Shown here one piece after another: positions 1 through 9,233 of a stretch of 36,898 nt of DNA. Each line of letters opens with the position of its first letter. Positions within the stretch are counted from its first letter, which is position 1. Source of the stretch: Candidatus Doudnabacteria bacterium (GTDB taxonomy: Bacteria > Patescibacteriota > Doudnabacteria > UBA920 > 2-01-FULL-46-14); NCBI GenBank assembly GCA_023246055.1, contig JAHFJD010000006.1, positions 1 to 36,898 of the forward strand, in the 5' to 3' direction. The notes under the pieces were generated by a model. That model worked only from the letters and a program-made list of their open reading frames with translations, did not search any database and was not told the DNA's origin. A program made the translations under genes and the position numbers.

Positions 1-422
1 TGTGTGTATGTTCCTGCTGGCTGAGCGTAGAGACGAAAATCTGTCCCAGAGTTGGATGGCGAAATCGTCCATTTGTTGCTGGACGCACTCGGATTGAAAA
101 TGACTCGATACTCTTTTCCTGTTCCCGCAGCTCCGGTAATGTCATATGGTGCTGACAACCACAGCGGATAACAGGGTATACCGCTGCAATCAGATATAGT
201 GCCTGCAAGCCAATTGGAATCCCGCAGTCTTCTGACTGCCTCAATCCCCTCTCTCGCGAAGCCCGAGGCCACATCACTTTGCGAAGCATCGCTAATCCCA
301 CTGAAAGAAAAAATTGCCAAAGATAACCCTGCGACTATACCGGTGACTAACACAGACAAACCGACCAGTGTCTCTATGAGCGTCTGACCCGATTGGGAAG
401 TTGAAATATTAGCGATCTTCAT
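1..422 (-). CDS. Type IV prepilin-like protein, C-terminus truncated by window edge
   Basis: Not in the ORF track because it runs off the left edge. Minus-strand translation from ATG at 422: MKIANISTSQSGQTLIETLVGLSVLVTGIVAGLSLAIFSFSGISDASQSDVASGFAREGIEAVRRLRDSNW...; G-Q-T-L-I-E prepilin cleavage motif plus hydrophobic helix. Confidence 0.85.
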   Translation of the reverse strand, partial: MKIANISTSQSGQTLIETLVGLSVLVTGIVAGLSLAIFSFSGISDASQSDVASGFAREGIEAVRRLRDSNWLAGTISDCSGIPCYPLWLSAPYDITGAAGTGKEYRVIFNPSASSNKWTISPSNSGTDFRLYAQPAGTYT

Positions 423-737
423 ATTTATACCAATTTATACCAAAAAAAATCAAACGCCCCCTCTGTCTCACCTTTTCCCGACAATTTAGTATTCCTGGCA
501 TTCGTCAGTGGGCAGGAACATGAACTTCTCTCCATCTATGATCTCGTATCCAACCTTTCGATTGTTCTGTTTTTTTGATCGAGAAATTTGTAGCACACAC
601 AATAACGTGATCACTAAACAATTCTCTCGTTTTGTCATTCCCCAGGACTTCGCTCACCCCCGCACCCGTTTTCACAATCTTAGAATATAGAATCTTGGTG
701 TTATTATTTTAGTAACCCACAAACAAAATTGATTGCC

Positions 738-1046
738 TTAGAGTCCAAAGTTGGAAATGGAATAACCAGCCACAAAAATCAAACTAAGCCCGATCATCAA
801 CGCGATTGGGATGGAACGCCAATAGCTCTTGGGCGACCGACTATTATGATTTAATAAGAAAACTAAACCTGAGCCAAAAAATCCAATGGCTACGGCTGTC
901 AAAGCAATGTTGTTAAGTGTTGATGTATTTAGATTGAAGTAGTGGCGCTGATCCATGTAGGCAATGCCGAAAGAGAGAAAAAATGGTAAAACTACTAGTA
1001 AACATAGCGTTAGAAAATATTTAGTGTTTGTTGTCATAAATGTCAC
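738..1046 (-). CDS. Small membrane protein (about 3 TM), paralogue of 2388..2684
   Basis: ORF 102 aa, hydrophobic segments, C-terminus SISNFGL comparable to SLSHFGF of the 2388-2684 ORF. Confidence 0.55.
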   Translation of the reverse strand: MTFMTTNTKYFLTLCLLVVLPFFLSFGIAYMDQRHYFNLNTSTLNNIALTAVAIGFFGSGLVFLLNHNSRSPKSYWRSIPIALMIGLSLIFVAGYSISNFGL

Positions 1047-2085
1047 TTAATTGTTAATTTAATAATACCTTTTTCGGTTGAGACTTGCAAAAATCTCATT
1101 CCACTCACCACCTCTTTGGTTAATGTTCCGTTGCTTTTCAGAGTATAAATCGTGGATTGGTTTTTGGGTTTGTTGAGGTCTATGTAAATCACTTGCTTGG
1201 ATTTGAGCCAAAACCCTTGGTCAAAATCCAACAGCGAACCTGATTTCTCCACGAGATTTATGACGAGTAGATTTGGCTGAAAGCTTGATGTCGTCCCGTT
1301 ATACGAAACCGATAAAAGCTTCAGGTTTTTGGTGGTCAGGACCTTGGTCTTTTGAAAGGATAGAATCGTCGTGTTACCGGCATCATCTGTTGCTGTGCAG
1401 CTAGTTTGTGTACATGAGATCACTGGATCTGGGTCGAGATTGTCAGTAGTCTGAAAGACAAAATCTTTGAGCGTTAGATCAAACTGGGTCTGTATTTCTG
1501 GCGCGGATTTGTCTATGTGCAGATTCAGACTCTTGACTACCTCGTCATTGCCTGCTTTGTCTACAGAAAAATATTTGACGGCGCTACTCCCCTCTTGGTT
1601 GATAGCAAAAGGGTCAGAATAAATTTGGTAGCTTTGCCCGTCATCCAAGGAATATTTTGTCACCAAAACTCCAGAATTATCATCTGTTGCAGAAAGGGTC
1701 ACCTGCGCATTGCCTTTGTACCAGCCATTCATTCCCTGGGTGCCGGAAACAACTGCAAGCGTTTCTGGGGGTGTCAGGTCTTGATCCTGCTGGGGACCAA
1801 GATTCGCATTCTCGTGGATAGTTTGAAAATTTCCTGAACCAGCCAAATCGAGGTTGAGGCTTTGGTCAGCGCTCTGATCAGCCACATCAAGTTTGATAAC
1901 ACTCGATGGCGTGATACCGATATCGTTAAATACATGGGTTTCTTTAATGGACCCATTGTCATTGTCTGAAATCAAAAGATCAAAGGTACTGCTAGCCTCT
2001 CCGTTTGCTGTGATCTGATACTCTTGGCCTTCGTCAGTGGGAAGGAAAATAAATTTTTCTCCATCTATGATCTCGTATCCGACCC
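1043..2085 (-). pseudogene. 5'-truncated paralogue of the C-terminal part of the 2694..5735 lipase/beta-helix protein
   Basis: ORF 1043-1975 (310 aa) aligns along its length with the C-terminal third of the 1013-aa protein (ISDNDNGS.KETHVFND..ITPSSVIK; LSATDDNSGVLVTKYSLD.GQ.Y). Homology continues upstream to about 2085 (EIIDGEKFIFLPTDEGQEYQI) and then stops. Confidence 0.7.
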
Positions 2086-2387
2086 CCTCTTCTCGTGTTT
2101 TTTGATCGAAAAATTTGTAGTATATACAACAACAGCGACGTGATCACTAAACAATTCTCTCGTTTTGTCATTCCCCAGGACTTCGCTCACCCCCGCACCC
2201 GTTTTCACAATCTTAGTAGCTTGGTGCTTCTATTTTCATCACCGGAAAAAAATAACTACCTTAGAATCCAAAGTTGAAATAGAATGACCTACTACAAAAA
2301 TTAAGCAAAACCCGACTATTAATGTCATAGGGATAGGGGTATCTCCAGGTGAAGTCATCTCGAAGCCAACGGGTTGAATGAATTATC

Positions 2388-2684
2388 CTAAAACCCAAAA
2401 TGGGAAAGTGAGGTTCCCAGGTATAAAAATAGTGCAAGTCCGATTCCTGTGGTAATACTCAACGTGTACCAAATACTCAATTTTTCTTGTCGATAATTAA
2501 TAAAAGCGATGAGCACACAAAAAATTATAGAGATTAATAACGTATATAGAAATACCGAATTCTCGTTTACATGATTCCATGAATAGCGATTTTTATCTGC
2601 TAAAAAACCGTTCAGAAATGTTACTGAAACAGGGAATAGTACGCCAAACATATACATAATAGATAATTTTGTATTTTGTTTCAT
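2388..2684 (-). CDS. Small membrane protein, paralogue of 738..1046
   Basis: ORF 98 aa, hydrophobic; same position relative to the adjacent lipase-like gene as the 738-1046 ORF. Confidence 0.55.
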   Translation of the reverse strand: MKQNTKLSIMYMFGVLFPVSVTFLNGFLADKNRYSWNHVNENSVFLYTLLISIIFCVLIAFINYRQEKLSIWYTLSITTGIGLALFLYLGTSLSHFGF

Positions 2685-2693
2685 ATTTATTCC

Positions 2694-5600
2694 TTAATAC
2701 TTTGATTTAATACTACCCTTTTCTGTCGAGAGTTGCAAAAACTTGATTCCACTCGCCAATACTTTTGAGAGCGTCCCATTGCTTTTCAGAGTATAAATCG
2801 TTGATTGGTTTTTTGGTTTGTTCAGGTTAATAAATACCACTTGTTGAGATTTTAGCCAAAAACCTTGGTCAAAATCAACAATCACTCCCGATTTTTCAAC
2901 TAAGGTAATCACCAACAGGTTAGATTGGAAATTTGTAATCACGCCGTTATATGAGATTGATGCGAGTTTCAAATTTCTCGTTGCAAGAATTTTTGTTTTT
3001 TGAAAAGTTAATATCGTAATATTACCCGCATAGTCAGATGCAGTGCAATTTGTAGATGTGCACAAAAGCAACGGGGCAATATCGAGATTGTCAATGGCCT
3101 GAAACACAAAATCTTTCGCTATCAGATCAAACTGCGTCTGTATTTCCGGCGTGGTTTTGTCTATGTGCAGATTCAAGATTTTGACCTCTTCGTCATTGCC
3201 GGCTTTGTCCACTGAATAATATTTGACTATTGTACCCCCCTCTTGATTGATGAAAAATGGCCCAGAGTAAACTAGGTAATTTTGACCTCCGTCCAAAGAA
3301 TATTTGGTAACCAAAACTCCAGAATTGTCATCAGTCGCAGAAAGACTCACCTGTACATCGGTCCTATACCAACCGTTTAGTCCCTGGATCCCCGAAGCAG
3401 TCGCCTGTGTTTCAGGCGGCAGCAGGTCCTCGCTTTGATTCCCATTGAGGTCCGCACTGGATTGAACCGTTTGGAAGTCCCCTGATCCACTGACGTCTAG
3501 ATCAATAAATTCGTCAGTGCTCTGATCGCTCACGTTGAATTTGATCACGCTTGAAGGTGTTATAACAACATCGTTGAACACGTGAGTCTCACTGGTCGCG
3601 CCGTTGTCATTATCTGAAATTAGCAGATCAAAGGTTCCTTGAGCCTCACCCTTTCCTACGATTTGGTACTCCTGTCCTTCGTCAGTGGGAAGGAAAATAA
3701 ATTTCTCGCCATCAATGATTTCGTAATCAACGCCGTCAATACCATTCTCTAAACCCCATACCATAGGACCGCTGTGTTTTTCTTGAGAATAAACTTGCAC
3801 TTCAACAGGACTATGCCACTTCAGAGTTTTTCCATTGATATTACAAAACTGGGTTGATTGGCTTACGTTATCAGCTAGCTCGGTATTACCGTTGATAATT
3901 CCGACAATCAACTCTCTCACTCCTTCTGTACTTGGCAACTCACTATGGCTAGCCTTCTTAGCATAGTACTTATGGCTCGCGGGAATATTTATTGCGTCAG
4001 CACTGGCAAGGGGTACAGTTTTATCTCCAGTCGTGTAGCCTATCGAGCCAATACTTTGATTCCCAAAAGCATATTTATATGCAGCCTGCGTGTCTATCTT
4101 GCAACCTGCTATATTGTAAACGGCAATATTGCCAAAATCGATATGGGACAAATTTTTTGCAAAAAAATTTTCTGCTTGTGCCAACAAAATACCGTTTGCG
4201 CCCCGATCCATCAACCAATTTTTGGTTTGATCATAATCGAGCGGAGTTAATCCAGAAAATGAAGAAGGAACTATATAGCCAGAAAAACTATTAAAATAAG
4301 TTTCGCTTGGAAGGATCTGATAAACAGATGGATAATTTCTAGAAAGCAGTTTCATGACTTGATTATTTAGAATGGGTATTTCAAAATTGTATCCAATTAA
4401 AAGCGCCTTTCCGGCTTTCGGTGCTCCCAAATGAGGTGTCCCAACAAAAATCAGTTTACTTATATCCTGCGTGCCCTCGCCAAAGAGATAATCTTTTACA
4501 ACTAAGCCTCCCATACTGTGAGCTACGATATCTATCTTGCTAGATCCGGTAAGTAGTTTGATCTGTTCAATCTTTTTTTGGAGTAAATTAGCACTCTCGT
4601 CTAGATTTAAACGCCAGTCGTAAGGAAATACAAAATAATCCTGGTTAGCAACATATCCATCAGTCTCAAGGCTATCGATTAAGTCTTGAAAAATATCGGT
4701 ATCTGGCAGTAGATCAATATTCATGTCCCTAATAATGTCCCCCAAACTTATAGTATTTGAATTGTCGTTCCCCTCTGTGTTTAAAGCGAGCTCATCCAAA
4801 AGAAAAACATCATTTGTGTCAAACATCCGCCTCAAATCGGGCCAAGAAAGTCGACCATTATAAAACAAATCTGTTCCAGCAATCCCCGGCACGATCAGCA
4901 CTGGCCGCTTGCCTGGGGGCGGCGGTTCGGTGACAACTTCGGTATCAAGCCAGGGATCGAAAAGGACATAATCAGTGACTTCGTTCCCTTGGCCTTGAGG
5001 ATTGGAGGCTAGATTAAATGGCCCGGAAGCATGCCCCCACCAATTTCCCCGCGCGTCAAAAGGAGGTCCCGAGGAGCCCAAAACATTCCTGAAACCAACA
5101 ACGTTGCCTGTGATGTTATTGTTTGAAAATATCACCCCATCAGGAAATGGGACTAATGCCTGCACGCCGTAATAATTATTGCGGATAGTATTGTCTGTCA
5201 TGGTAGCGCCGGCTGACAAATGGGAGAGATCAAAGCCTGTTCCGCAATGTTCAAACAAGCTGTGAGTGATCGTGGGTTTGGAAAAACTACCGAGCATGCA
5301 GTAAGCTCCATACTTCACCTCCACGTGATCGAGCACGTTATTGTCGTTCCCCAGCACCATGCGATGCCATGCGCCCATGGTAGGTAGAGTCGCGTTGCCA
5401 TCGCCATTTGTGTCCCCACCTGCTGCGTCGTCAAAAATTGAAGTAAAAATAATGGGCTGGCCTGGCATGCCCAGCGCACGGATGCTTCCTGACCCAGCGC
5501 CAAACTGTGTATTTTCCTCGAGCTTCACCACAACCCCGGGTTCGATGGTGAGCGTAGCGCCACCCCCGACCCCTGCGTTACCTCCCTTTATGATATAAGG

Positions 5601-5735
5601 GCTCCCGGCCAGATCCCAGGTTTGATCAGAAAAAATGGCGCTGCTGATCTCTGTGGAAGCGGCTGCGGGCCGGACAAAAAAACCGACCAGAAAGACCTGG
5701 GCGGAAAAGAAAATGAGTTTAAATCTGCACGACAT
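2694..5735 (-). CDS. Secreted multidomain protein: beta-helix-like region + LCAT/alpha-beta hydrolase lipase + C-terminal Ig-like/OmpL47-like region
   Basis: 1013 aa; signal peptide; N-terminal 'WDLAGSPYIIKGGNAGVGGGATLTIEPGVVVKLEENTQFGAGSGSIRALG' right-handed beta-helix style; 'KRPVLIVPGIAGTDL...DIVAHSMGGLVVKDYL' hydrolase nucleophile elbow; 'TDDNSGVLVTKYSLDGGQNYLVYSGPF..NQEGGTIVKYYSVDKAGN' repeat-type domain. Confidence 0.8.
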   Translation of the reverse strand: MSCRFKLIFFSAQVFLVGFFVRPAAASTEISSAIFSDQTWDLAGSPYIIKGGNAGVGGGATLTIEPGVVVKLEENTQFGAGSGSIRALGMPGQPIIFTSIFDDAAGGDTNGDGNATLPTMGAWHRMVLGNDNNVLDHVEVKYGAYCMLGSFSKPTITHSLFEHCGTGFDLSHLSAGATMTDNTIRNNYYGVQALVPFPDGVIFSNNNITGNVVGFRNVLGSSGPPFDARGNWWGHASGPFNLASNPQGQGNEVTDYVLFDPWLDTEVVTEPPPPGKRPVLIVPGIAGTDLFYNGRLSWPDLRRMFDTNDVFLLDELALNTEGNDNSNTISLGDIIRDMNIDLLPDTDIFQDLIDSLETDGYVANQDYFVFPYDWRLNLDESANLLQKKIEQIKLLTGSSKIDIVAHSMGGLVVKDYLFGEGTQDISKLIFVGTPHLGAPKAGKALLIGYNFEIPILNNQVMKLLSRNYPSVYQILPSETYFNSFSGYIVPSSFSGLTPLDYDQTKNWLMDRGANGILLAQAENFFAKNLSHIDFGNIAVYNIAGCKIDTQAAYKYAFGNQSIGSIGYTTGDKTVPLASADAINIPASHKYYAKKASHSELPSTEGVRELIVGIINGNTELADNVSQSTQFCNINGKTLKWHSPVEVQVYSQEKHSGPMVWGLENGIDGVDYEIIDGEKFIFLPTDEGQEYQIVGKGEAQGTFDLLISDNDNGATSETHVFNDVVITPSSVIKFNVSDQSTDEFIDLDVSGSGDFQTVQSSADLNGNQSEDLLPPETQATASGIQGLNGWYRTDVQVSLSATDDNSGVLVTKYSLDGGQNYLVYSGPFFINQEGGTIVKYYSVDKAGNDEEVKILNLHIDKTTPEIQTQFDLIAKDFVFQAIDNLDIAPLLLCTSTNCTASDYAGNITILTFQKTKILATRNLKLASISYNGVITNFQSNLLVITLVEKSGVIVDFDQGFWLKSQQVVFINLNKPKNQSTIYTLKSNGTLSKVLASGIKFLQLSTEKGSIKSKY

Positions 5736-5825
5736 ACGAAATCTTTATGACATTATTTTCATGAGCTCGCAAGTGGATAATCCACAATCCTCTTTTCATC
5801 TCATCCTCCCAATCTCACGATTCCC

Positions 5826-5860
5826 CCACAGATTTCATGATCATGAAATCTGTGGGGGGG
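5826..5860. repeat. Perfect palindrome CACAGATTTCATGATCATGAAATCTGTG (core 5827-5854) followed by G7, copy 1
   Basis: Direct reading; a 35-bp string CCACAGATTTCATGATCATGAAATCTGTGGGGGGG is identical at 6504-6538. Confidence 0.95.
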
Positions 5861-5861
5861 T

Positions 5862-6491
5862 TTACAACCCGAACGACTTTACCAGGCTATCGTCTCCCTC
5901 AAATCGCTCGGCTGTTATCAAATGGACATTTGACTCTATGGCCAACTCTTTGCACATGGTATCAATTTCATTTTTACACTGGTAAGGAAGAATGAACACG
6001 CTTCTCTGAAAATGGAAAAAGCCAATCTCTTTCAGTCGTTTACGGAAATAATCGCGGAGATTAGTTTTCTCCTCCGGGATATCAAAGGTTAGAAGCCGCC
6101 ACTTGCCATCCCACTTTTCAGCCTTGGCTATTTTGATCCGATCCAAATCCACCTTGGCCAGTCTCGCTTGTCCCTGTGTTGCGACGGTAAACAGGCCCTT
6201 CCCAGGAAAAGCGATGAAATGTTTACGCTTCAAATACTCTAGACTTCGTTGAACACGTCTCTTATTTACATACTCAAGATGTTTGCGCTGACCTCCGCGC
6301 GCCGCGATATGGTCCAGGATAGCATTAAGCAAGAATTCTGCTGACGAATTGACGGCAGTCTTTCTGGCAGCAAGCTTTAAAATCGTTACAGCCAGAGGTT
6401 CGGGTCTGTATTTCTTATACTTGTACCCGCCTACGGTCGGCCCATATTCGTCAACTATAGGACCAAATCTTTTCTTTCTCTGATAACCCAT
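5862..6491 (-). CDS. PaaX-like / Cas2-like-domain transcriptional regulator family protein
   Basis: 209 aa; N-terminal basic/HTH-like part and C-terminal 'KWDGKWRLLTFDIPEEKTNLRDYFRKRLKEIGFFHFQRSVFILPYQCKNEIDTM', typical of the PaaX C-terminal/Cas2-like ferredoxin fold. Confidence 0.75.
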   Translation of the reverse strand: MGYQRKKRFGPIVDEYGPTVGGYKYKKYRPEPLAVTILKLAARKTAVNSSAEFLLNAILDHIAARGGQRKHLEYVNKRRVQRSLEYLKRKHFIAFPGKGLFTVATQGQARLAKVDLDRIKIAKAEKWDGKWRLLTFDIPEEKTNLRDYFRKRLKEIGFFHFQRSVFILPYQCKNEIDTMCKELAIESNVHLITAERFEGDDSLVKSFGL

Positions 6492-6503
6492 AGTTCTAGT
6501 GTA

Positions 6504-6538
6504 CCACAGATTTCATGATCATGAAATCTGTGGGGGGG
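6504..6538. repeat. Perfect palindrome CACAGATTTCATGATCATGAAATCTGTG (core 6505-6532) followed by G7, copy 2
   Basis: Direct reading; identical to 5826-5860, lies just upstream of the PaaX-like start codon. Confidence 0.95.
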
Positions 6539-6681
6539 ATTTTTGATTTAATGAACTAACCCGCGGCAAGCTGATGAGGTATCAAACGACCACCCCTCCC
6601 TAACCCTCCCCCTCCCTCCTCCGCTAAAGCTGCGGCGGACAGGCAAGGGGAGGGAAAAACAAATATGTATCGAAGTACAAA

Positions 6682-8859
6682 CTACGGAGATATTTCTTCA
6701 AATTCAGGAATGTTGGTGCCGGTTTTCATATTCCACGGTCCCCCGGTGACCACCGCTGACCCGCCATCATAGTAGATAGTAGCCCGACCCTGGTAGAAAT
6801 CCACGGGTTGGAGAGAATTGGAAGAGACCAATACATCAAAATCCAGGTTCCAGTTGGTACCGTCGTTGTTTTTGGTGCCCAGGTTGCGGGCCGAGTTGAA
6901 ACGGATTGGATTGGCGCCGCTCGTGGGTGTGGGAGAGTTGGGAGTATTGGCAGTCACCGTGCCTGACACATAGGGCATGTTCTTGAGGTTTTCAAACTCC
7001 ACATAAACATTGGTGGCAGGAGAAGAACCGGTGTTGGAGATGGTCAGACGAATGGTGACAGTGTCACCAGAGTGGACTGTTTGGCCGACGAACGGCTGGC
7101 CATTGACCGCGAGCCTGGTCAGAGGGCCGGAGATCTGGGGGGTACAGGGGTCATTGGAAATGACGTTCGAGAACACGGCCGAGGACTCGCCTGATGCATT
7201 CCAGGCGGTTACCGCATAAGAGTAAGTATTGCCAGTGGCTGGGTTGTCGGTAAAAGTATTGTCATTTGTAGGGTTGGTGCCAATCTGATCGTATTGAGCG
7301 AGGTTGGAGCTGCCTTGCTGGTTCGGTTTGTTGCGGTAGAGGCGAAACTCGGTTTCATTGGCAGAGTTGTCATTCCAGGTCAGGTCTACGACTGTGCCAC
7401 AGGGATTGTTGATGGACAGGTTAGTGGGAGGATTGGGAATGGATGGAATATATGCTCCTTCATAGTAGCCTTGATAATACCCTTGGGAATAGTAGTAGCC
7501 TTCGCTGTAGTAATATCCTTCGGAATAATAACCACCCTCATATACTCCCTGATAGTAGCCCTGATAGTAGCCTTGGGAGTAATAATACCCTTCGGAATAA
7601 TAACCACCCTCATATACTCCTTGATAATAACCTTGATAGTAGCCTTCGCTGTAGTAATACCCTTGATAGTAGCCTTGGTAATACCCTTGGGAGTAATAAT
7701 ACCCTTCGGAATAATAACCACCCTCATATACTCCTTGATAGTAGCCTTGATAGTAGCCTTCGCTGTAGTAATACCCTTGATAGTAGCCTTGGTAATACCC
7801 TTGGGAGTAATAATACCCTTCGGAATAATAACCACCCTCATATACTCCCTGATAGTAGCCCTGATAGTAGCCTTCGGCATAGTAATATCCCTGATAGTAG
7901 CCCTGATAGTAGCCTTCGGCATAGTAATATCCCTGATAATAGCCTTCGTAATATCCTTGATAGTAGCCCTGATAAACTCCCTGGTAATACCCTTGGTAAT
8001 AGCCTTCGTAATATCCTTGATAGTAGCCCTGATAAACTCCCTGGTAATACCCTTGGTAATAGCCTTCGTAATATCCTTGATAGTAGCCCTGGTAGTATCC
8101 CTCATAATACCCCTCGTAATAGCCTTGGTAATATCCTTGGAAATAACAATTAAACGAGCACAGAAGTTGACTCTGAACACCATACGTCTGGTTGGCTGCG
8201 CAAATGCCCACGCTGGAATCACAGGCATAACAAATTCCGGGGTGCACACATTGGGACCTGTCCGGATCGCCGGGAAATAAACATTGGTCCTGCGTGCAAG
8301 AGTTGGGATCGCTACAATCAGAATCTGACAAACATTGGATCGGCAGCTGTTCGCAGAACGAATTGCACGATCCGGCATAATTACAAACCCCTTGAGTATA
8401 AGGATTGCCATCATTATTGCAATCTGCGTGAGAAGAGCAAGCAACAGGTTTAGGATCATGACTGCAGTAAGCGGACGGAGTACCAGCATTTACACAATTT
8501 TCAAGAGTACAGGAATTACCATCGTCAGAGCAGTCTGCCGGGGAGTTGCACGCCACAGCGGGTGGAGATGGCGGTACAGGCCGTACAGGCGGTACAGGCG
8601 GTACAGGGTAAGGCAGATCGTTGCAGGCACAACCGTCCCCGGTATAACATCCCTGGGAATCGTAACCGCCTTCTACGCAGACTCCGCCATATGGGCATCC
8701 GCAATCAAAAGGATCGCCAGGGAATCCTGCGCAAAATCCACCTATCCCTGGGTTGCCCTCTGGGCCATCACATACAGGGTCAGCTTTTGCCGGCGAACTA
8801 AAAAGCAGCCCTGCAAATAAGAGGACCAGTAAAACCGTGAGGTAGCGGAGTTTAGACAT
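6682..8859 (-). CDS. Secreted Cys-rich + Tyr/Gly/Gln-rich (YYQG/YYEG) repeat surface protein with fibronectin-III-like domain, copy 1
   Basis: 725 aa; signal peptide MSKLRYLTVLLVLLFAGLLFSSPAKA; Cys-rich 'CNSPADCSDDGNSCTLENC' modules; several dozen G-Y-Y-[QES] repeats; FN3-like 'PPTNLSINNPCGTVVDLTWNDNSANETEFRLYRN'; C-terminal DUF11-like region. Confidence 0.9.
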   Translation of the reverse strand: MSKLRYLTVLLVLLFAGLLFSSPAKADPVCDGPEGNPGIGGFCAGFPGDPFDCGCPYGGVCVEGGYDSQGCYTGDGCACNDLPYPVPPVPPVRPVPPSPPAVACNSPADCSDDGNSCTLENCVNAGTPSAYCSHDPKPVACSSHADCNNDGNPYTQGVCNYAGSCNSFCEQLPIQCLSDSDCSDPNSCTQDQCLFPGDPDRSQCVHPGICYACDSSVGICAANQTYGVQSQLLCSFNCYFQGYYQGYYEGYYEGYYQGYYQGYYEGYYQGYYQGVYQGYYQGYYEGYYQGYYQGVYQGYYQGYYEGYYQGYYYAEGYYQGYYQGYYYAEGYYQGYYQGVYEGGYYSEGYYYSQGYYQGYYQGYYYSEGYYQGYYQGVYEGGYYSEGYYYSQGYYQGYYQGYYYSEGYYQGYYQGVYEGGYYSEGYYYSQGYYQGYYQGVYEGGYYSEGYYYSEGYYYSQGYYQGYYEGAYIPSIPNPPTNLSINNPCGTVVDLTWNDNSANETEFRLYRNKPNQQGSSNLAQYDQIGTNPTNDNTFTDNPATGNTYSYAVTAWNASGESSAVFSNVISNDPCTPQISGPLTRLAVNGQPFVGQTVHSGDTVTIRLTISNTGSSPATNVYVEFENLKNMPYVSGTVTANTPNSPTPTSGANPIRFNSARNLGTKNNDGTNWNLDFDVLVSSNSLQPVDFYQGRATIYYDGGSAVVTGGPWNMKTGTNIPEFEEISP

Positions 8860-9233
8860 TACGTTTTGGACAAAATTTCAACTTTCGTTTTAATTTTACC
8901 GTTATCAGTTTCCTGCGTAATTTGAGCTTGATATTTTGCATTTTCAACTTCTTTAAGAGAAAATAAATCGTTGTATTCTCCACTAAGTCTTGTCCACGAA
9001 GCTTTAAAAAGCAAAAAATTGTATTTTTGGCTTAATTTTGGAATCGTCTCACCCATGTAAAGTTCAATTAGGTAGCCTGATTTTTCGTGTTCATAGGTAA
9101 GTTTTTGAAATTTTACATTTTTCGCTCCCTCCAGAATAAAAATTTTGAGTTCTTCAGGCAAACTGCTTTGTTGAATTGCCGAAAATGGCTTAGCATGCGG
9201 GCTTTGGCGCCTTCCAAAGTTGAGGGGGGCGGG
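6692..9233. repeat. ~2542-bp direct repeat, copy A (partner 14261-16802)
   Basis: Constant offset of 7569 bp; all ORFs in several frames on both strands are reported with identical translations. Left boundary at atttcttcaaattc, right boundary in ttgaggggggcggg. Confidence 0.9.
7444..8148 (-). repeat. Codon-phased minisatellite encoding (G-Y-Y-[QES])n, copy 1
   Basis: 12-bp-period repeats such as TGATAGTAGCCC/TGGTAATACCCT on the + strand. Confidence 0.9.

Noticed and set aside
508-690. 60-aa ORFs at 508-690 and 2095-2277 as genes
   Set aside because: They are translations of duplicated degraded sequence; no start/RBS or domain support.
6570-6660. C/T-rich tract with tccgctaaagctgcggcgga hairpin as a gene or novel RNA
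   Set aside because: Looks like a common intergenic repeat/terminator-like tract; no further evidence in this window.
7444-8148. CRISPR-like appearance of dispersed short repeats
   Set aside because: Repeats are contiguous, codon-phased and coding; there are no unique spacers and no cas operon (a lone Cas2-like PaaX domain is not cas2).
7294-8489. Long alternative-frame ORFs (328 and 236 aa on +, 367 aa on -) over the YYQG region, and the same at 14863-16058
   Set aside because: They arise from a 12-bp-period repeat that keeps several frames open. Only the 725-aa minus-strand frame has a signal peptide and recognisable domains.
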